Below, in pieces: positions 35,142 to 44,409 of a DNA stretch of 64,000 bases. Location: contig NZ_JAJISB010000022.1 in the NCBI RefSeq assembly GCF_021245735.1, forward strand, positions 62,001 to 126,000, read 5' to 3'. The notes beneath the pieces were generated by a model, which was not told the DNA's origin, searched no databases, and was given only the letters and a program-made list of their open reading frames with translations. Made by a program: the position numbers and the translations under genes. Each line of letters starts with the position of its first letter. Positions within the stretch are counted from its first letter, which is position 1. Source of the DNA: Brevibacillus daliensis. GTDB lineage: Bacteria; Bacillota; Bacilli; Brevibacillales; Brevibacillaceae.

Positions 35142-36459
35142 TCATCTCCCAATCTGTCACATAGGTTCGGAAGCGTTCAAGTTCCACTCGTTTCATCGCA
35201 GTATAGGCATTTATCATGGGAGTGCCGATCAGTTCGCATAAACTCTCGTCAGAAAGGAGAGTATTTATGCTTTGTTCAAGAGTCAAAGGCAAATCAGCTC
35301 CATGCCCTGCCTTAAGAGAAATGTCTCCCGATATAGGAGAAGGAAGTTCCATCTCTTGTACGATACCGTTATATCCAGCCAATAGAGAGACGGCAGAAAT
35401 TAAATAAGGATTCGCGGAAGCATCTCCAGCTCGTAATTCCAATCGGGTGCCGGAACCTCTTTCTCCTGGTATCCTGATAAAAGTCGTGCGGTTATCGTAT
35501 CCCCAATTCGAGGCCAGAGGAACCAAGCTTTCTGGAACAAATCTTTTGTATGCATTTATGGTAGGAGCAATAAAGGCCATGAGAGCTGGTCCATGATGGA
35601 GAATACCCGCCATGAAATGCCTGGCAAGTTTGCTTAAACCGTCCGTTTGGGACTGATCATGAAATACATTTTGGTTTTCCTGATCTATGAGACTTACGTG
35701 TAGATGAAACCCTGATCCAGCATGATCGCTAAAAGGTTTACCCATGAAAGTAGCAAGTAACCCATGACTGGCGGAAACCTCTTTCACCATGTTTTTGAAA
35801 CGAAACGCTCGATCTGCAGATTGAACAGCCTCACCGTGAAGCATATTGACTTCAAATTGACCTCCGCTAAACTCATGATTGGCTGCAGTCAAACCAAGCC
35901 CCATCGTTTTCCCCGCTTGGAGAATATGATGCATGACCCCCAACTCATCAGAGCGACGTCCCACGGTATACTGCATAGAGCGATGGTCGCTGTATCGTGC
36001 AAAGCCCGATTCCGTTTTCTGAAGAAGGTAAAACTCCAATTCATGTGCAAAAACGGGTGTTAGATGAAGGCTGCTTTTCACCAGTTCTGTAGCCCTCTTC
36101 AAGAATTGTCTAGGTGAAATACTCACCGGTGCTCCATTGCTGCTATCCAATAGATCCACCATGCATTGAACCGTATTTTTTTCCCACGGAACTGGAGCGA
36201 TTGTCGTCAAATCTGGAATAGCTCGCATATCAGGATACCCGCGATCTGGAGCCAAACCGGGTGCATGTAATGGATTGCTAGCCAGACCATCGACAATATT
36301 GGCGATACAAAATGCCTGTCCGTCTTCTATGACGTCTTTGAAATATTCCAGAGGAATATCTTTTCCGCGTGGATACCCATGCATATCGCTATAGGTAATG
36401 CGGACAAATTCTACTCCACTATCTTGCAATTGTCGTATTAATTCCTCATTTACTGACAT
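35119..36459 (-). CDS. Glutamine synthetase-like gamma-glutamylamine ligase (PuuA/GlnA3-4 type)
   Basis: A 446-residue member of the GS fold with NHEFSGGQFEVN, GSGFHLHVSL, FVPESLVPLASNWGYDNRTTFIR and RLELRAGDASANPY. The tandem PuuD and aldehyde dehydrogenase genes indicate a gamma-glutamylation route for an amine, not nitrogen assimilation. GGGAGG lies 6 nt before the ATG at 36459. The amine could be putrescine or, given the flanking aromatic genes, an arylethylamine; that is inference. No PuuB-type oxidase is present. Confidence 0.85.
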   Translation of the reverse strand: MSVNEELIRQLQDSGVEFVRITYSDMHGYPRGKDIPLEYFKDVIEDGQAFCIANIVDGLASNPLHAPGLAPDRGYPDMRAIPDLTTIAPVPWEKNTVQCMVDLLDSSNGAPVSISPRQFLKRATELVKSSLHLTPVFAHELEFYLLQKTESGFARYSDHRSMQYTVGRRSDELGVMHHILQAGKTMGLGLTAANHEFSGGQFEVNMLHGEAVQSADRAFRFKNMVKEVSASHGLLATFMGKPFSDHAGSGFHLHVSLIDQENQNVFHDQSQTDGLSKLARHFMAGILHHGPALMAFIAPTINAYKRFVPESLVPLASNWGYDNRTTFIRIPGERGSGTRLELRAGDASANPYLISAVSLLAGYNGIVQEMELPSPISGDISLKAGHGADLPLTLEQSINTLLSDESLCELIGTPMINAYTAMKRVELERFRTYVTDWEMNEYVYHL

Positions 36460-36571
36460 GTGGACCTCCCCCAAGCTCATCTATGTATTGCTGGGTTACG
36501 TGATTTTTTTTAGAAGCTGGCATAACCAAAATCGTTTAGGCTTTGCCAGCAACCGAAATAACAATGATCTA

Positions 36572-37450
36572 TTATGCATTCCAACCAGCAGCAGGTTTAT
36601 CGAACCAGATATGCACTTGTCCAGTACCAACGGAAGCTTCGTACTCCGACATTTTTCTTCCCGGGGCTGTCCATGCTTCTCCGCCCAATGCCGCAGCCAT
36701 CATGAGATAGTGGCCAAATCTGCCTTCGGGTGCGTGCTTTCGATATTCAGGCATCAATGCAATGACTTCCGCGTGTTTTCCTTCGAGTAAAAGGCTGATC
36801 ACTTTTTCATCCATTTCTCTTGCCTCTTGTGTAAATACATGCGATAAATCTGTCGCTTCGTGATCTCTAATCGTACTAAGCGGCCAGAATCGATGTGACA
36901 ATCCTCCAGAAGCCAAAAGTACAACCCTTCCGTCCATCCTTTTAATCGCTTCTTGCAGAATCTCACCAAACTTCAAAAAGTCATGTGGTTCCCCTGTTTG
37001 TGCCGTACTCACAGAGAGAATTTTTTCTCCGCGATGCAAATAATGAACGAGGTTGACCGTTCCGTAATGAATGGGAAGATGAGCATTTCTGCTTACATGG
37101 ACCCAAGTATCCGTTCGCTTTGAAGCTTCCTCTTCGATTAATAGACCCAGCTCAGGATCTCCATCATATTCGTACGGAACGTCACGCAAGCTTCGTGGCA
37201 GCTCATCCGATGTATGGAACCCTTTATAGTGATCTCGCCCATCCACCACATGCTCAAATGTTGTATGCCAATGCGTATCAAAGATAACAATCGTATCAGG
37301 CTTTAACTCATCTAAAATTTCTGATCTTATTTGATGAAGACCAGGGACCAGTGTCGTATCTTTTCCATGGTTAAGTTCACGTCTTATCTGCTCTGACAAC
37401 ATAATTGTTGGAACGTGAGAAACTAAACCTGCTCCAATAATTTCGCCCAT
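36572..37450 (-). CDS. hpaD: Class III extradiol ring-cleavage dioxygenase (HpaD/LigB type)
   Basis: A 292-residue LigB-fold dioxygenase. Candidate iron ligands are in GLVSHVPTI, FDTHWHTTFEH and the ASGGLSHRFWP region. The family includes 3,4-dihydroxyphenylacetate 2,3-dioxygenase. It sits 13 bp after an HpaE-like gene, and an HpaG-like protein is encoded nearby, so homoprotocatechuate is the most likely substrate. Confidence 0.85.
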   Translation of the reverse strand: MGEIIGAGLVSHVPTIMLSEQIRRELNHGKDTTLVPGLHQIRSEILDELKPDTIVIFDTHWHTTFEHVVDGRDHYKGFHTSDELPRSLRDVPYEYDGDPELGLLIEEEASKRTDTWVHVSRNAHLPIHYGTVNLVHYLHRGEKILSVSTAQTGEPHDFLKFGEILQEAIKRMDGRVVLLASGGLSHRFWPLSTIRDHEATDLSHVFTQEAREMDEKVISLLLEGKHAEVIALMPEYRKHAPEGRFGHYLMMAAALGGEAWTAPGRKMSEYEASVGTGQVHIWFDKPAAGWNA

Positions 37451-37463
37451 TTGAAAAACCTCC

Positions 37464-38942
37464 TTATTTTTTGGTAAAGGACCCTACTCGGCTTGATATT
37501 GTGGTAATGTCACAAAAGAATTCAAAGCTCCAATTGCCACCTTCTCGCCCAATACCTGACTTCTTACTGCCGCCAAATGGAGCTTTCAGGTCGCGAGCGA
37601 AAAATGTATTGATCCAAACGGTTCCCGCATGGATCGCAGAACCGACTCTGGCGGCCCGCTCTTCACAGCCTGTAAATACCGTTGCTGCCAAACCATATTC
37701 CGTATCATTTGCCATCGCAATGGCTTCTTCTTCCGTCCGGAATGTCTGCAATGTCAGGACAGGCCCAAACACTTCTTCCTTCAGAATTTCTGCATGCGCA
37801 GGGATATCAACAAATAGCGTGGGTTCAAAATATAGACCACCTACATCTTCAGAAACATTTCCTCCATAGGCAACTGTTGCCCCTTCTGCTTTTGCCCGTT
37901 CTACAAATCCTTTCACACGCTCCATATGCTCACGTGTAATCAGTGGTCCTACATTCGTTTCAGGTTTTCGTGGATCACCAAGTATAAGATTATTTGCTGC
38001 GTTTTTTAATGCTTCTAGGAATGTATCTGCGATTTCCTCTTGCACAAGAATACGGGTACCTGCCAGACAAACCTGGCCAGCATTGTCGTATTGCCCAACA
38101 GCAGTACGTACTGCCAGATCAAAATTACTATCCGCAAAGACAACAAGAGGTGATTTCCCCCCTAATTCAAAACTAACAGGAACTACTCGTTCCGCTGCCA
38201 CTTTGCCAATAATTCGTCCCGTTTCACTAGAGCCTGTGAACGAAATTCTCGCAACATCGGGATGTTGAGTAAGAGCTGCTCCTGCTTCTTCCCCAATTCC
38301 CTGGACAACATTAAGGACCCCTGGCGGTAAACCTGCTTCTTCCGCAAAATCAGCTAGCAACGAACATGTGAAAGGCGCCCATTCTGGTGGTTTGATCACA
38401 ATCGTGTTCCCTGCCGCTAAAGCTGGACCTACCTTCCACGTGGTAAGCATGAACGGTGCATTCCAAGGTGTAATCAGTGCTGACACACCAGTAGGTTGAT
38501 ATTTTACCTGGTACTGAACTCCGTTCGATTCCCAGCATTCGCCTTCCAGCTTTTCTGCCCACTCTGCAAAGAAACGAATATTATGGGCTCCCCGTTTCAT
38601 CACGCGCAGACGGCTCGCCTCCAGCAAAGAACCGTTATTCGTGGTTTCAACAATCGCAAGTTCTTCAATATGAGATTCGATCACGTCAGCCAATCTTCGT
38701 AAATAGACTCCTCGTCCTTTTGGACCTAGCGCTGCCCACTCAGGAAATGCTCTCTTCGCAGCTGCTACTGCGGCATGAACCTCATCAGCCCCGCCAGCTG
38801 CTACAGATCCTAGACTCGTTTCATCGATTGGCGAAATCACTTCAAAACTATTTGCCGAGTTTACACGCTTACCATCAATGTAATGCTGTGGTGAAACTGG
38901 TACATTCGCGACAAGTATTTTCTCGCTTGATAGAATACTCAC
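37464..38942 (-). CDS. hpaE: 5-carboxymethyl-2-hydroxymuconate semialdehyde dehydrogenase-like
   Basis: A 492-residue aldehyde dehydrogenase with ITPWNAPFMLTTWKVGPAL, FTGSSETGR, ELGGKSPLVVF and the catalytic cysteine in NAGQVCLAGTRIL. The GTG at 38942 has AGGGGAG 6 nt upstream; the open frame extends 37 codons further but without a ribosome site. It would oxidise the ring-cleavage product of HpaD. Its promoter and operator are at 39070-39121. Confidence 0.85.
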   Translation of the reverse strand: MSILSSEKILVANVPVSPQHYIDGKRVNSANSFEVISPIDETSLGSVAAGGADEVHAAVAAAKRAFPEWAALGPKGRGVYLRRLADVIESHIEELAIVETTNNGSLLEASRLRVMKRGAHNIRFFAEWAEKLEGECWESNGVQYQVKYQPTGVSALITPWNAPFMLTTWKVGPALAAGNTIVIKPPEWAPFTCSLLADFAEEAGLPPGVLNVVQGIGEEAGAALTQHPDVARISFTGSSETGRIIGKVAAERVVPVSFELGGKSPLVVFADSNFDLAVRTAVGQYDNAGQVCLAGTRILVQEEIADTFLEALKNAANNLILGDPRKPETNVGPLITREHMERVKGFVERAKAEGATVAYGGNVSEDVGGLYFEPTLFVDIPAHAEILKEEVFGPVLTLQTFRTEEEAIAMANDTEYGLAATVFTGCEERAARVGSAIHAGTVWINTFFARDLKAPFGGSKKSGIGREGGNWSFEFFCDITTISSRVGSFTKK

Positions 38943-39065
38943 TACTAGCTCCCCTTTTGCCTCGAGGCGTTTATCTAAAGAAACTTCAGCTGAAAATTCA
39001 GGTGTGGATCGATTCACCACCTTGTAATAATAGAATTTTCTGAATTTAAACAATAGATTAAATCA

Positions 39066-39121
39066 TTTGATATTAAACGTTTGATATGATAAGATTAGTA
39101 CACAACTTAGTGCTCTGTCAA
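39066..39121. promoter_or_regulatory. Divergent hpaE promoter with operator palindrome (copy 1)
   Basis: On the minus strand TTGACA (39121-39116), an 18-bp spacer and TAATCT (39097-39092), followed at the start site by ATATTAAACGTTTGATAT (39070-39087), a 16/18 palindrome. On the plus strand TTGATA-17-TAAGAT overlaps the same palindrome and could serve the gene at 39168. Copy 2 is at 46033-46087. Confidence 0.75.
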
Positions 39122-39167
39122 GCAACGAAAAAAGCAAAAATCAAACTAGAAAGGTTAGTGGTCATTC

Positions 39168-39962
39168 ATGGCAAGACTACAAGGTTTTTCACTCCCCCTC
39201 TCACCTGAAGGAAAAGCGAATTTATTACCTGCACCACCTTGGCACTATTCAGGGGATATGCTTCATATTGAATATCGTACCAATCCCGATGCGGTCATTG
39301 CTTTATTACCTGACGAATTGGAACCTGCCGAAGATCCTGGCGCTGTTTCCGTCGTCTTTGCCGATTGGCAATCTTGCACGGATGGCGGACAAGAACTGCT
39401 AGACCCTTATTATTCGCAATATAAAGAATTAATAGTTTTTGTAGGAGCAAAGTATAAGGGAGAACCGGTTAGCCGTTGTGTCTACATCTGGGTGGATAAA
39501 GATTTTGCAATGGTGCGTGGATGGGTTCAAGGGTTTCCTAAAAAACATGGAGATGTATGGATGTCACGACCTGTTACAGTGGGTAAAGCCGGTCCTCGCT
39601 TAGCCCCTGGTGAGACTTTTGCAGGTACGTTGTCAGTTGGAGGAAGACGCTTAGTTGAAGGAAAAGTAACCTTGACAGGACTTTCTGAAAAGGGACCACA
39701 AGTAAGTGCTCCGCCCCTGTATAACAGCCGCTATTTTCCGAGATGGGACAGCTTGGAACCTGCTGTCTATGAATTGGTCAATGTTGCTGGAGTAGATAAA
39801 GAATTTAGTCCAGTTTGGGAAGGAACCGCTGAGATCAATATTTTTGATTCACCGATTGAGGAATTGAAATCATTGGAACCCAAGGAGATCCTAGGTGCTT
39901 ACTACCATTCCTTTGGCTATACCCTGCATGGTGGAAAAGTGATTCAACAACAAAAACGCTAA
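39168..39962 (+). CDS. Acetoacetate decarboxylase-family protein
   Basis: A 264-residue ADC-fold protein (LLPAPPWHYSGDMLHIEYRT, YKELIVFVGAKYKGEPVSR, GWVQGFPKKHGDVWMSRPV). The Lys-Lys pair in GFPKKHG corresponds to the Schiff-base region of the family. Its position with hpa-type genes suggests action on a keto acid or enol intermediate of aromatic breakdown, but the substrate cannot be read from sequence. Starts at ATG 39168 after GAAAGG and is followed by the HpaG-like gene 35 bp later. Confidence 0.85.
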   Translation: MARLQGFSLPLSPEGKANLLPAPPWHYSGDMLHIEYRTNPDAVIALLPDELEPAEDPGAVSVVFADWQSCTDGGQELLDPYYSQYKELIVFVGAKYKGEPVSRCVYIWVDKDFAMVRGWVQGFPKKHGDVWMSRPVTVGKAGPRLAPGETFAGTLSVGGRRLVEGKVTLTGLSEKGPQVSAPPLYNSRYFPRWDSLEPAVYELVNVAGVDKEFSPVWEGTAEINIFDSPIEELKSLEPKEILGAYYHSFGYTLHGGKVIQQQKR

Positions 39963-39997
39963 ACAGTCATTCCAAAAATGTTAGGAGGAAACAAAAG

Positions 39998-40810
39998 ATG
40001 CAATTCGTACGTGTAAAACGCGACGATCAAATTGTAAAAGGGTATATGAACGAAGAGATGCTTCATTTAGAAAATGGAGAAAGAATACCTGAATCTGAGG
40101 CTCATTTCCTGGAACCCGTTGAACCGACTAAAATCATCGCTGTCCACTTAAACTATCCGAGCCGTCTGCACGCTTTTGGCGCGAAAACTCCAAGATGGCC
40201 ATCTTATTTCATGAAACCGTTGTCCTCACTCTCCGGGCATCGTGCCCAAGTAGCGAAACCTCGCAATACCTTATATCTGAACTACGAAGGTGAAATTGCG
40301 CTTGTCATTGGCAAAAGGGCAAAAAATGTCTCCAGAGAAGATGCTTGGAGCTACATTGCAGGATACAGCCCTGCCATTGATTATGGCCTCCACGATTTTC
40401 GCACCTCAGATGCAGGTTCCATGCTGCGCGTAAAAGGGCAAGACGGATTTTGTCCAATCGGCCCTGCATTGATTCCAGCAAAAGACGTTGATCCTACTAA
40501 TCTGACGATAAAAACCTATGTAAACGGAGAAGTCGTACAAGAAGACAATACCAGCACACTCATGTTTCCCTTTGACGTGTTAATTGCTGATTTGTCCAGG
40601 CTCATAACTCTTGAACCAGGGGATGTCATCATGACAGGCACACCAGCTAATTCCCGACCTGTAGAGCCAGGAGATGTTGTGGAGGTGGAAATCGTAGGTC
40701 ATGGTCGCTTGACGACCACAGTCGTCGAAAGTGAAGTAGACTTCGGGGATTATGGCGCTCAACCTGAGGATTCCGATAACGCAAGAAACACCGCTTTTGA
40801 AATTGAATAA
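39998..40810 (+). CDS. hpaG: Fumarylacetoacetate hydrolase-family isomerase/decarboxylase (HpaG-like)
   Basis: A 270-residue FAH-domain protein with NYEGEIALVIGKRAKNV (metal-ligand Glu residues), GYSPAIDYGLHDFR and VIMTGTPANSRPVEPGDVVEVEI. In the homoprotocatechuate pathway HpaG decarboxylates and isomerises 5-oxo-pent-3-ene-1,2,5-tricarboxylate. AGGAGG lies 10 nt before the ATG. One domain only, whereas the E. coli protein has two. Confidence 0.85.
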   Translation: MQFVRVKRDDQIVKGYMNEEMLHLENGERIPESEAHFLEPVEPTKIIAVHLNYPSRLHAFGAKTPRWPSYFMKPLSSLSGHRAQVAKPRNTLYLNYEGEIALVIGKRAKNVSREDAWSYIAGYSPAIDYGLHDFRTSDAGSMLRVKGQDGFCPIGPALIPAKDVDPTNLTIKTYVNGEVVQEDNTSTLMFPFDVLIADLSRLITLEPGDVIMTGTPANSRPVEPGDVVEVEIVGHGRLTTTVVESEVDFGDYGAQPEDSDNARNTAFEIE

Positions 40811-40822
40811 TGGTGATAGGTA

Positions 40823-40858
40823 AGCCCATCTAGTTTGATCCAGATGGGCTTTTGGTTT
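40823..40858. terminator. Bidirectional terminator
   Basis: AAGCCCATCT and AGATGGGCTT stem with T-rich ends both ways, between the convergent hpaG-like (+) and marR-like (-) genes. Confidence 0.85.
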
Positions 40859-40880
40859 GATGCTATTCCATTACGCTGAA

Positions 40881-41375
40881 TTATTCAATATTCTTAATCA
40901 CACGTCTTAACAATTTCAGCAGTTTTTTCTGCTCCTCTTCCGTTAATCCTTTAATCATGTCCACTTCTCCCTGATTAAATTTCGGGAACAGATCTTCCAT
41001 CACTTGTCTTCCTTGATCGGTAATTCCCAACTCTACCAATCGTCGATCTCTCGGATTTACTCTACGTTGCACTAAATTCTTTCGTTCCAGCGTGTTTGAG
41101 ATACTACTGATTGTCGCAACGGTCACGCCCATGGATTTTGCTAACCCTCTCGACTCCATCCATTCCCATATCCATAAATTATGCAGCAAGTCAAAGCCTG
41201 TCCAAGAAAGCGAATAATTGGCAAGGAGATCCCGCTCCATAGTTACTCTTAGTCGCTGAGCTGCACGATAAATATTTGAACAAATGCTCATCGCGGCAAA
41301 ATCAATCGGGAAGTCGGTTAATCGTTTAAGTGTATCGACTTCCTCAGGCAGCAAATCTTCTTCAAAAATATTCAT
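40881..41375 (-). CDS. MarR-family regulator (HpaR-like)
   Basis: A 164-residue winged-helix regulator: LSWTGFDLLHNLWIWEWME, AKSMGVTVATISSISNTLERKNLVQR (recognition helix) and the wing NPRDRRLVELGITDQG. It is convergent with hpaG. MarR proteins bind palindromes such as the duplicated one found upstream of hpaE and of the aromatic decarboxylase, so it is the natural candidate repressor. Confidence 0.9.
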   Translation of the reverse strand: MNIFEEDLLPEEVDTLKRLTDFPIDFAAMSICSNIYRAAQRLRVTMERDLLANYSLSWTGFDLLHNLWIWEWMESRGLAKSMGVTVATISSISNTLERKNLVQRRVNPRDRRLVELGITDQGRQVMEDLFPKFNQGEVDMIKGLTEEEQKKLLKLLRRVIKNIE

Positions 41376-41479
41376 GGTACCTCCTCATTTCTAATTTTCT
41401 TAATCGTTAGCTATAATACGATCATAGCATAAATGTGCATGATAATCAGAAATTATTGAGGAGGCCCTTTAAGTAAACA

Positions 41480-41516
41480 AAAGACCCTCCAGTTATAGAG
41501 AGTCTTTTGTTTGGTC
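41480..41516. terminator. Terminator after the ABC transporter operon
   Basis: AAAAGACCCTC-CAGTTATA-GAGAGTCTTTT, followed by T-rich sequence in both directions. Confidence 0.7.
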
Positions 41517-41525
41517 ACTCAACAC

Positions 41526-42536
41526 TTATTTAATGATCTGCGCCTTATCTACGATTTCTTTTGGCAAACTCTGAATATCTACACCTTGAGCGGCGGCTGC
41601 ACTTTCATTGATCACAAGGCTCCCATCTTTCGGAAAATGAATGGCAATCTCACCAGGTTTTTTCCCGTTTTTGATAATATCCAGAGCGAGTGTTCCAGTC
41701 TGGTAGCCTAATGCATGATAATCAACTCCATAAGCTGCAAAAACTCCTTTCTTCGCATAGTCCGTATCTGCTCCGATAACAGGAATACGACTATTGTTTG
41801 CGACTTTTATAATGGAATCTAATGCAGACGCAGCCGTATTATCCAGTGGAACATAAAACACATCCACTCTTCCTACAAGCGATTCAGCCGCTTGCTTTAC
41901 TTCTGAACTGTTGGTGGCAGTTGCTTCAATCGTAGTTAATCCTAGTGTTTCTAATACTTTTTTGGCTTGTTCCACCTGCACGATTGAATTTTGCTCTCCG
42001 GTATTAAAGATAATACCTACACTTTTTGCTTGTGGAAAAAATTCTTTGATTGTTGTCATTGTTTTCTCGATTGCTTCAGGATACGAATCCGATGAGCCTG
42101 TTACATTTTTTTCCGGTTTGTTCAGATCTTTAACGAGGCCCGCACCTACTGGATCTGTCACTGCCCCGAAGAGAATCGGGATAGTAGTTGTTTCATTTGC
42201 TATCGCCTGTGCAGTGGGGGTCGCTATCGCAAAGATCAGATCCTTATTATCTTGCGCAAACTTCTGGGCGATAAGCTTGTTGTTGTTCATATCGCCTTGA
42301 GCACTTTGAACATCAAAGACGATATCTTGATCTTTCATATAGCCGGCATCTATAAACGCTTGGATAAATCCTTCTCGTTCCGCGTCGAGTGCAGGATGCT
42401 CAACAATTTGCGTGATTCCGATTTGAACGATTTTCTTTTCTGTCGTTGTCGTCGTAGTAGTAGTATCTGTCCCACAAGCTGTCACTAGTAAAACGATTGC
42501 GATCAGCAACATGAAAATGAAACCTTTGCTTTTCAA
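41526..42536 (-). CDS. ABC transporter substrate-binding lipoprotein (TrpX-like)
   Basis: A 336-residue lipoprotein with a signal peptide and lipobox (LLVTACGT), a run of eight Thr after the cysteine, and the ABC_sub_bind domain (IVEHPALDAEREGFIQAF, LIFAIATPTAQAIAN, VDVFYVPLDNTAAS). This group includes the tryptophan/tyrosine binding proteins TrpX. With the following ATPase and permease and the aromatic decarboxylase nearby, aromatic amino acid uptake is likely. Confidence 0.88.
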   Translation of the reverse strand: MKSKGFIFMLLIAIVLLVTACGTDTTTTTTTTEKKIVQIGITQIVEHPALDAEREGFIQAFIDAGYMKDQDIVFDVQSAQGDMNNNKLIAQKFAQDNKDLIFAIATPTAQAIANETTTIPILFGAVTDPVGAGLVKDLNKPEKNVTGSSDSYPEAIEKTMTTIKEFFPQAKSVGIIFNTGEQNSIVQVEQAKKVLETLGLTTIEATATNSSEVKQAAESLVGRVDVFYVPLDNTAASALDSIIKVANNSRIPVIGADTDYAKKGVFAAYGVDYHALGYQTGTLALDIIKNGKKPGEIAIHFPKDGSLVINESAAAAQGVDIQSLPKEIVDKAQIIK

Positions 42537-42569
42537 ATCAAACGCCCCCTCTAATTTGGTATGTACATG

Positions 42570-43373
42570 CTAAGCTAACACTGTTCGATCAGATACGAAA
42601 TTTGCCCCGCGAATCCGCGAAAATTCATTAATAAGCCCTTGAATCGTCAGGTTTTGTTTCTTCTCTTGAGGAACGTCAAGAATGATCGTCCCACTGTCCA
42701 TCATGATCAGCCTGTTTCCCAGATCCAAAGCTTGCTGCATATTATGGGTGATCATTAAGGTAGTCAGTTTGTCCCTCTCAACAATTTCTTTGGTCAGCTT
42801 CGTAATAATCTGTTCCCTTGAAGGATCCAATGCAGCGGTATGTTCATCCAGCAGTAATACTTTTGGTTTCGTGAAGGTTGCCATGACAAGGCTTAATGCC
42901 TGCCGTTCACCTCCAGACAGTAATCCTACTTTTGCGGATAATCGATTTTCAAGCCCCAGATGCAGTGTTTCTAATGTCTCCTTGAACATTTCTCTTCGTT
43001 TACGATTAACACCAATTCTTACGGTACGCTGCTTATCCCGACCGTAAGCGATCGCCATGTTTTCTTCGATCGTCATGGCAGGAGATGTGCCTGCCATCGG
43101 ATCTTGGAACACACGTCCGATCAATCTACCCCTGTCATACTCTGGCATGCGGTTCGTCACCCGACCATCTATCTCAATCGTACCTTCATCAGGCTGCAAC
43201 ACACCGGAAATGATATTCATCAAGGTGGACTTACCTGCTCCATTGCTTCCAATAACGGTTACGAAGTCCCCCTCTGCTAATTGCAACTGTATGTTGTTTA
43301 AAGCTACTCTTTCATCTACAGTTCCTTGATTAAAAGATTTATGAATCATAGATAGTTTCAGCATGGGAGTCAC
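42570..43373 (-). CDS. ABC transporter ATPase (TrpZ-like)
   Basis: A 267-residue ATPase: Walker A GSNGAGKSTLMN, signature LLSGGERQALSLVMA, Walker B VLLLDEHTAALDP and switch His in ITHN. It overlaps the permease gene by 4 bp and precedes the binding protein, forming a complete importer. Confidence 0.9.
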   Translation of the reverse strand: MTPMLKLSMIHKSFNQGTVDERVALNNIQLQLAEGDFVTVIGSNGAGKSTLMNIISGVLQPDEGTIEIDGRVTNRMPEYDRGRLIGRVFQDPMAGTSPAMTIEENMAIAYGRDKQRTVRIGVNRKRREMFKETLETLHLGLENRLSAKVGLLSGGERQALSLVMATFTKPKVLLLDEHTAALDPSREQIITKLTKEIVERDKLTTLMITHNMQQALDLGNRLIMMDSGTIILDVPQEKKQNLTIQGLINEFSRIRGANFVSDRTVLA

Positions 43374-44308
43374 TTCGCTTCCATTTTAGAATTAACATTG
43401 CTTATTACGCTTCTGTACTTCTTTTTTCTTTTTTTTCTGATAATAGCAATTAATTTTGGCGCAATCAGGGCAAGAATGACAATCGAAGCGGTCATCAGCT
43501 TCATGTCTGAAGGATTCAAACCTACCCGTAAGGCAATAGCCACAACAATACGATAAACAATCGCTCCGCCAATGGCTGCAAGGGTTGCCACAGCAATGCT
43601 CCGGCTGCCGAATAATACTTCACCGATAATCACGGAGGCAAGAGCAACAATGATCGTACCAATCCCCATCGATATATCAGCGAACCCTTGATACTGAGCC
43701 CATAAAGCCCCCCCAAGTGCAACAAAACCATTGGATATAGCAAGTCCCAAAATAATCATATTGTCCGTGTTAACCGAAAAACTTCGGATCATCCGCGGGT
43801 TATTACCAGTAGCCCGGATACACAAGCCGATTTCAGTACGCAAGAACCAGTCTATGAATAATTTTGCCAAAAGCACCAGAACACCAATGCCAATTAGAAT
43901 AGCAAACGACTCCGTGGAAAACAGGGATTGGGATAGAGCGTTCATTTGTGAAAGAATCGTTTCCTGATTGAGTAAGGGGATATTTGCTTTTCCCATGATT
44001 CTTAAATTGATCGAATACAGCGCAATAGCGGTTAATATCCCGGCAAGTAACGCATTTATTTTTCCCTTCGTATGCAGAATGCCTGTAAAAACTCCTGCAA
44101 GGCATCCAATAACGATGGCAGTTACTGTACTTAACAGCGGAGAAAGCCCACTGGTGATCATCGCAGCTGCCACTGCCCCTCCTGTTGTAAAACTCCCGTC
44201 CACCGTCAAATCGGGAAAATCTAATATCCGAAAAGTAAGATACACCCCAAGCGCCATGATGCTAAAGATTAAACCAGCTTCTAAAGAACCGATTAAAGCG
44301 TTATACAA
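43370..44308 (-). CDS. ABC transporter permease (TrpY-like)
   Basis: A 312-residue membrane protein of the branched-chain-type permease family (MALGVYLTFRILDFPDLTVDG, LAISNGFVALGGALWAQYQG). I choose the TTG at 44308 because AAGGGGTG lies 6 nt upstream and the resulting protein begins near the first membrane helix; a longer frame begins at TTG 44341. Confidence 0.88.
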   Translation of the reverse strand: MYNALIGSLEAGLIFSIMALGVYLTFRILDFPDLTVDGSFTTGGAVAAAMITSGLSPLLSTVTAIVIGCLAGVFTGILHTKGKINALLAGILTAIALYSINLRIMGKANIPLLNQETILSQMNALSQSLFSTESFAILIGIGVLVLLAKLFIDWFLRTEIGLCIRATGNNPRMIRSFSVNTDNMIILGLAISNGFVALGGALWAQYQGFADISMGIGTIIVALASVIIGEVLFGSRSIAVATLAAIGGAIVYRIVVAIALRVGLNPSDMKLMTASIVILALIAPKLIAIIRKKRKKKYRSVISNVNSKMEAK

Positions 44309-44409
44309 TGAAGACACCCCTTCATGTTTTGTTGCTAACAATAAATCTGAATTTTCCGTAAATTAAAGGTGTATGGAGATCACTGCTACTTCAGTGACCT
44401 CTATTTTTT

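Noticed and set aside
44345-44408. Terminator for the aromatic decarboxylase
   Set aside because: The hairpin GAGATCACTG/CAGTGACCTC is present but its T-run faces the plus strand, where no gene ends, so I did not assign it.
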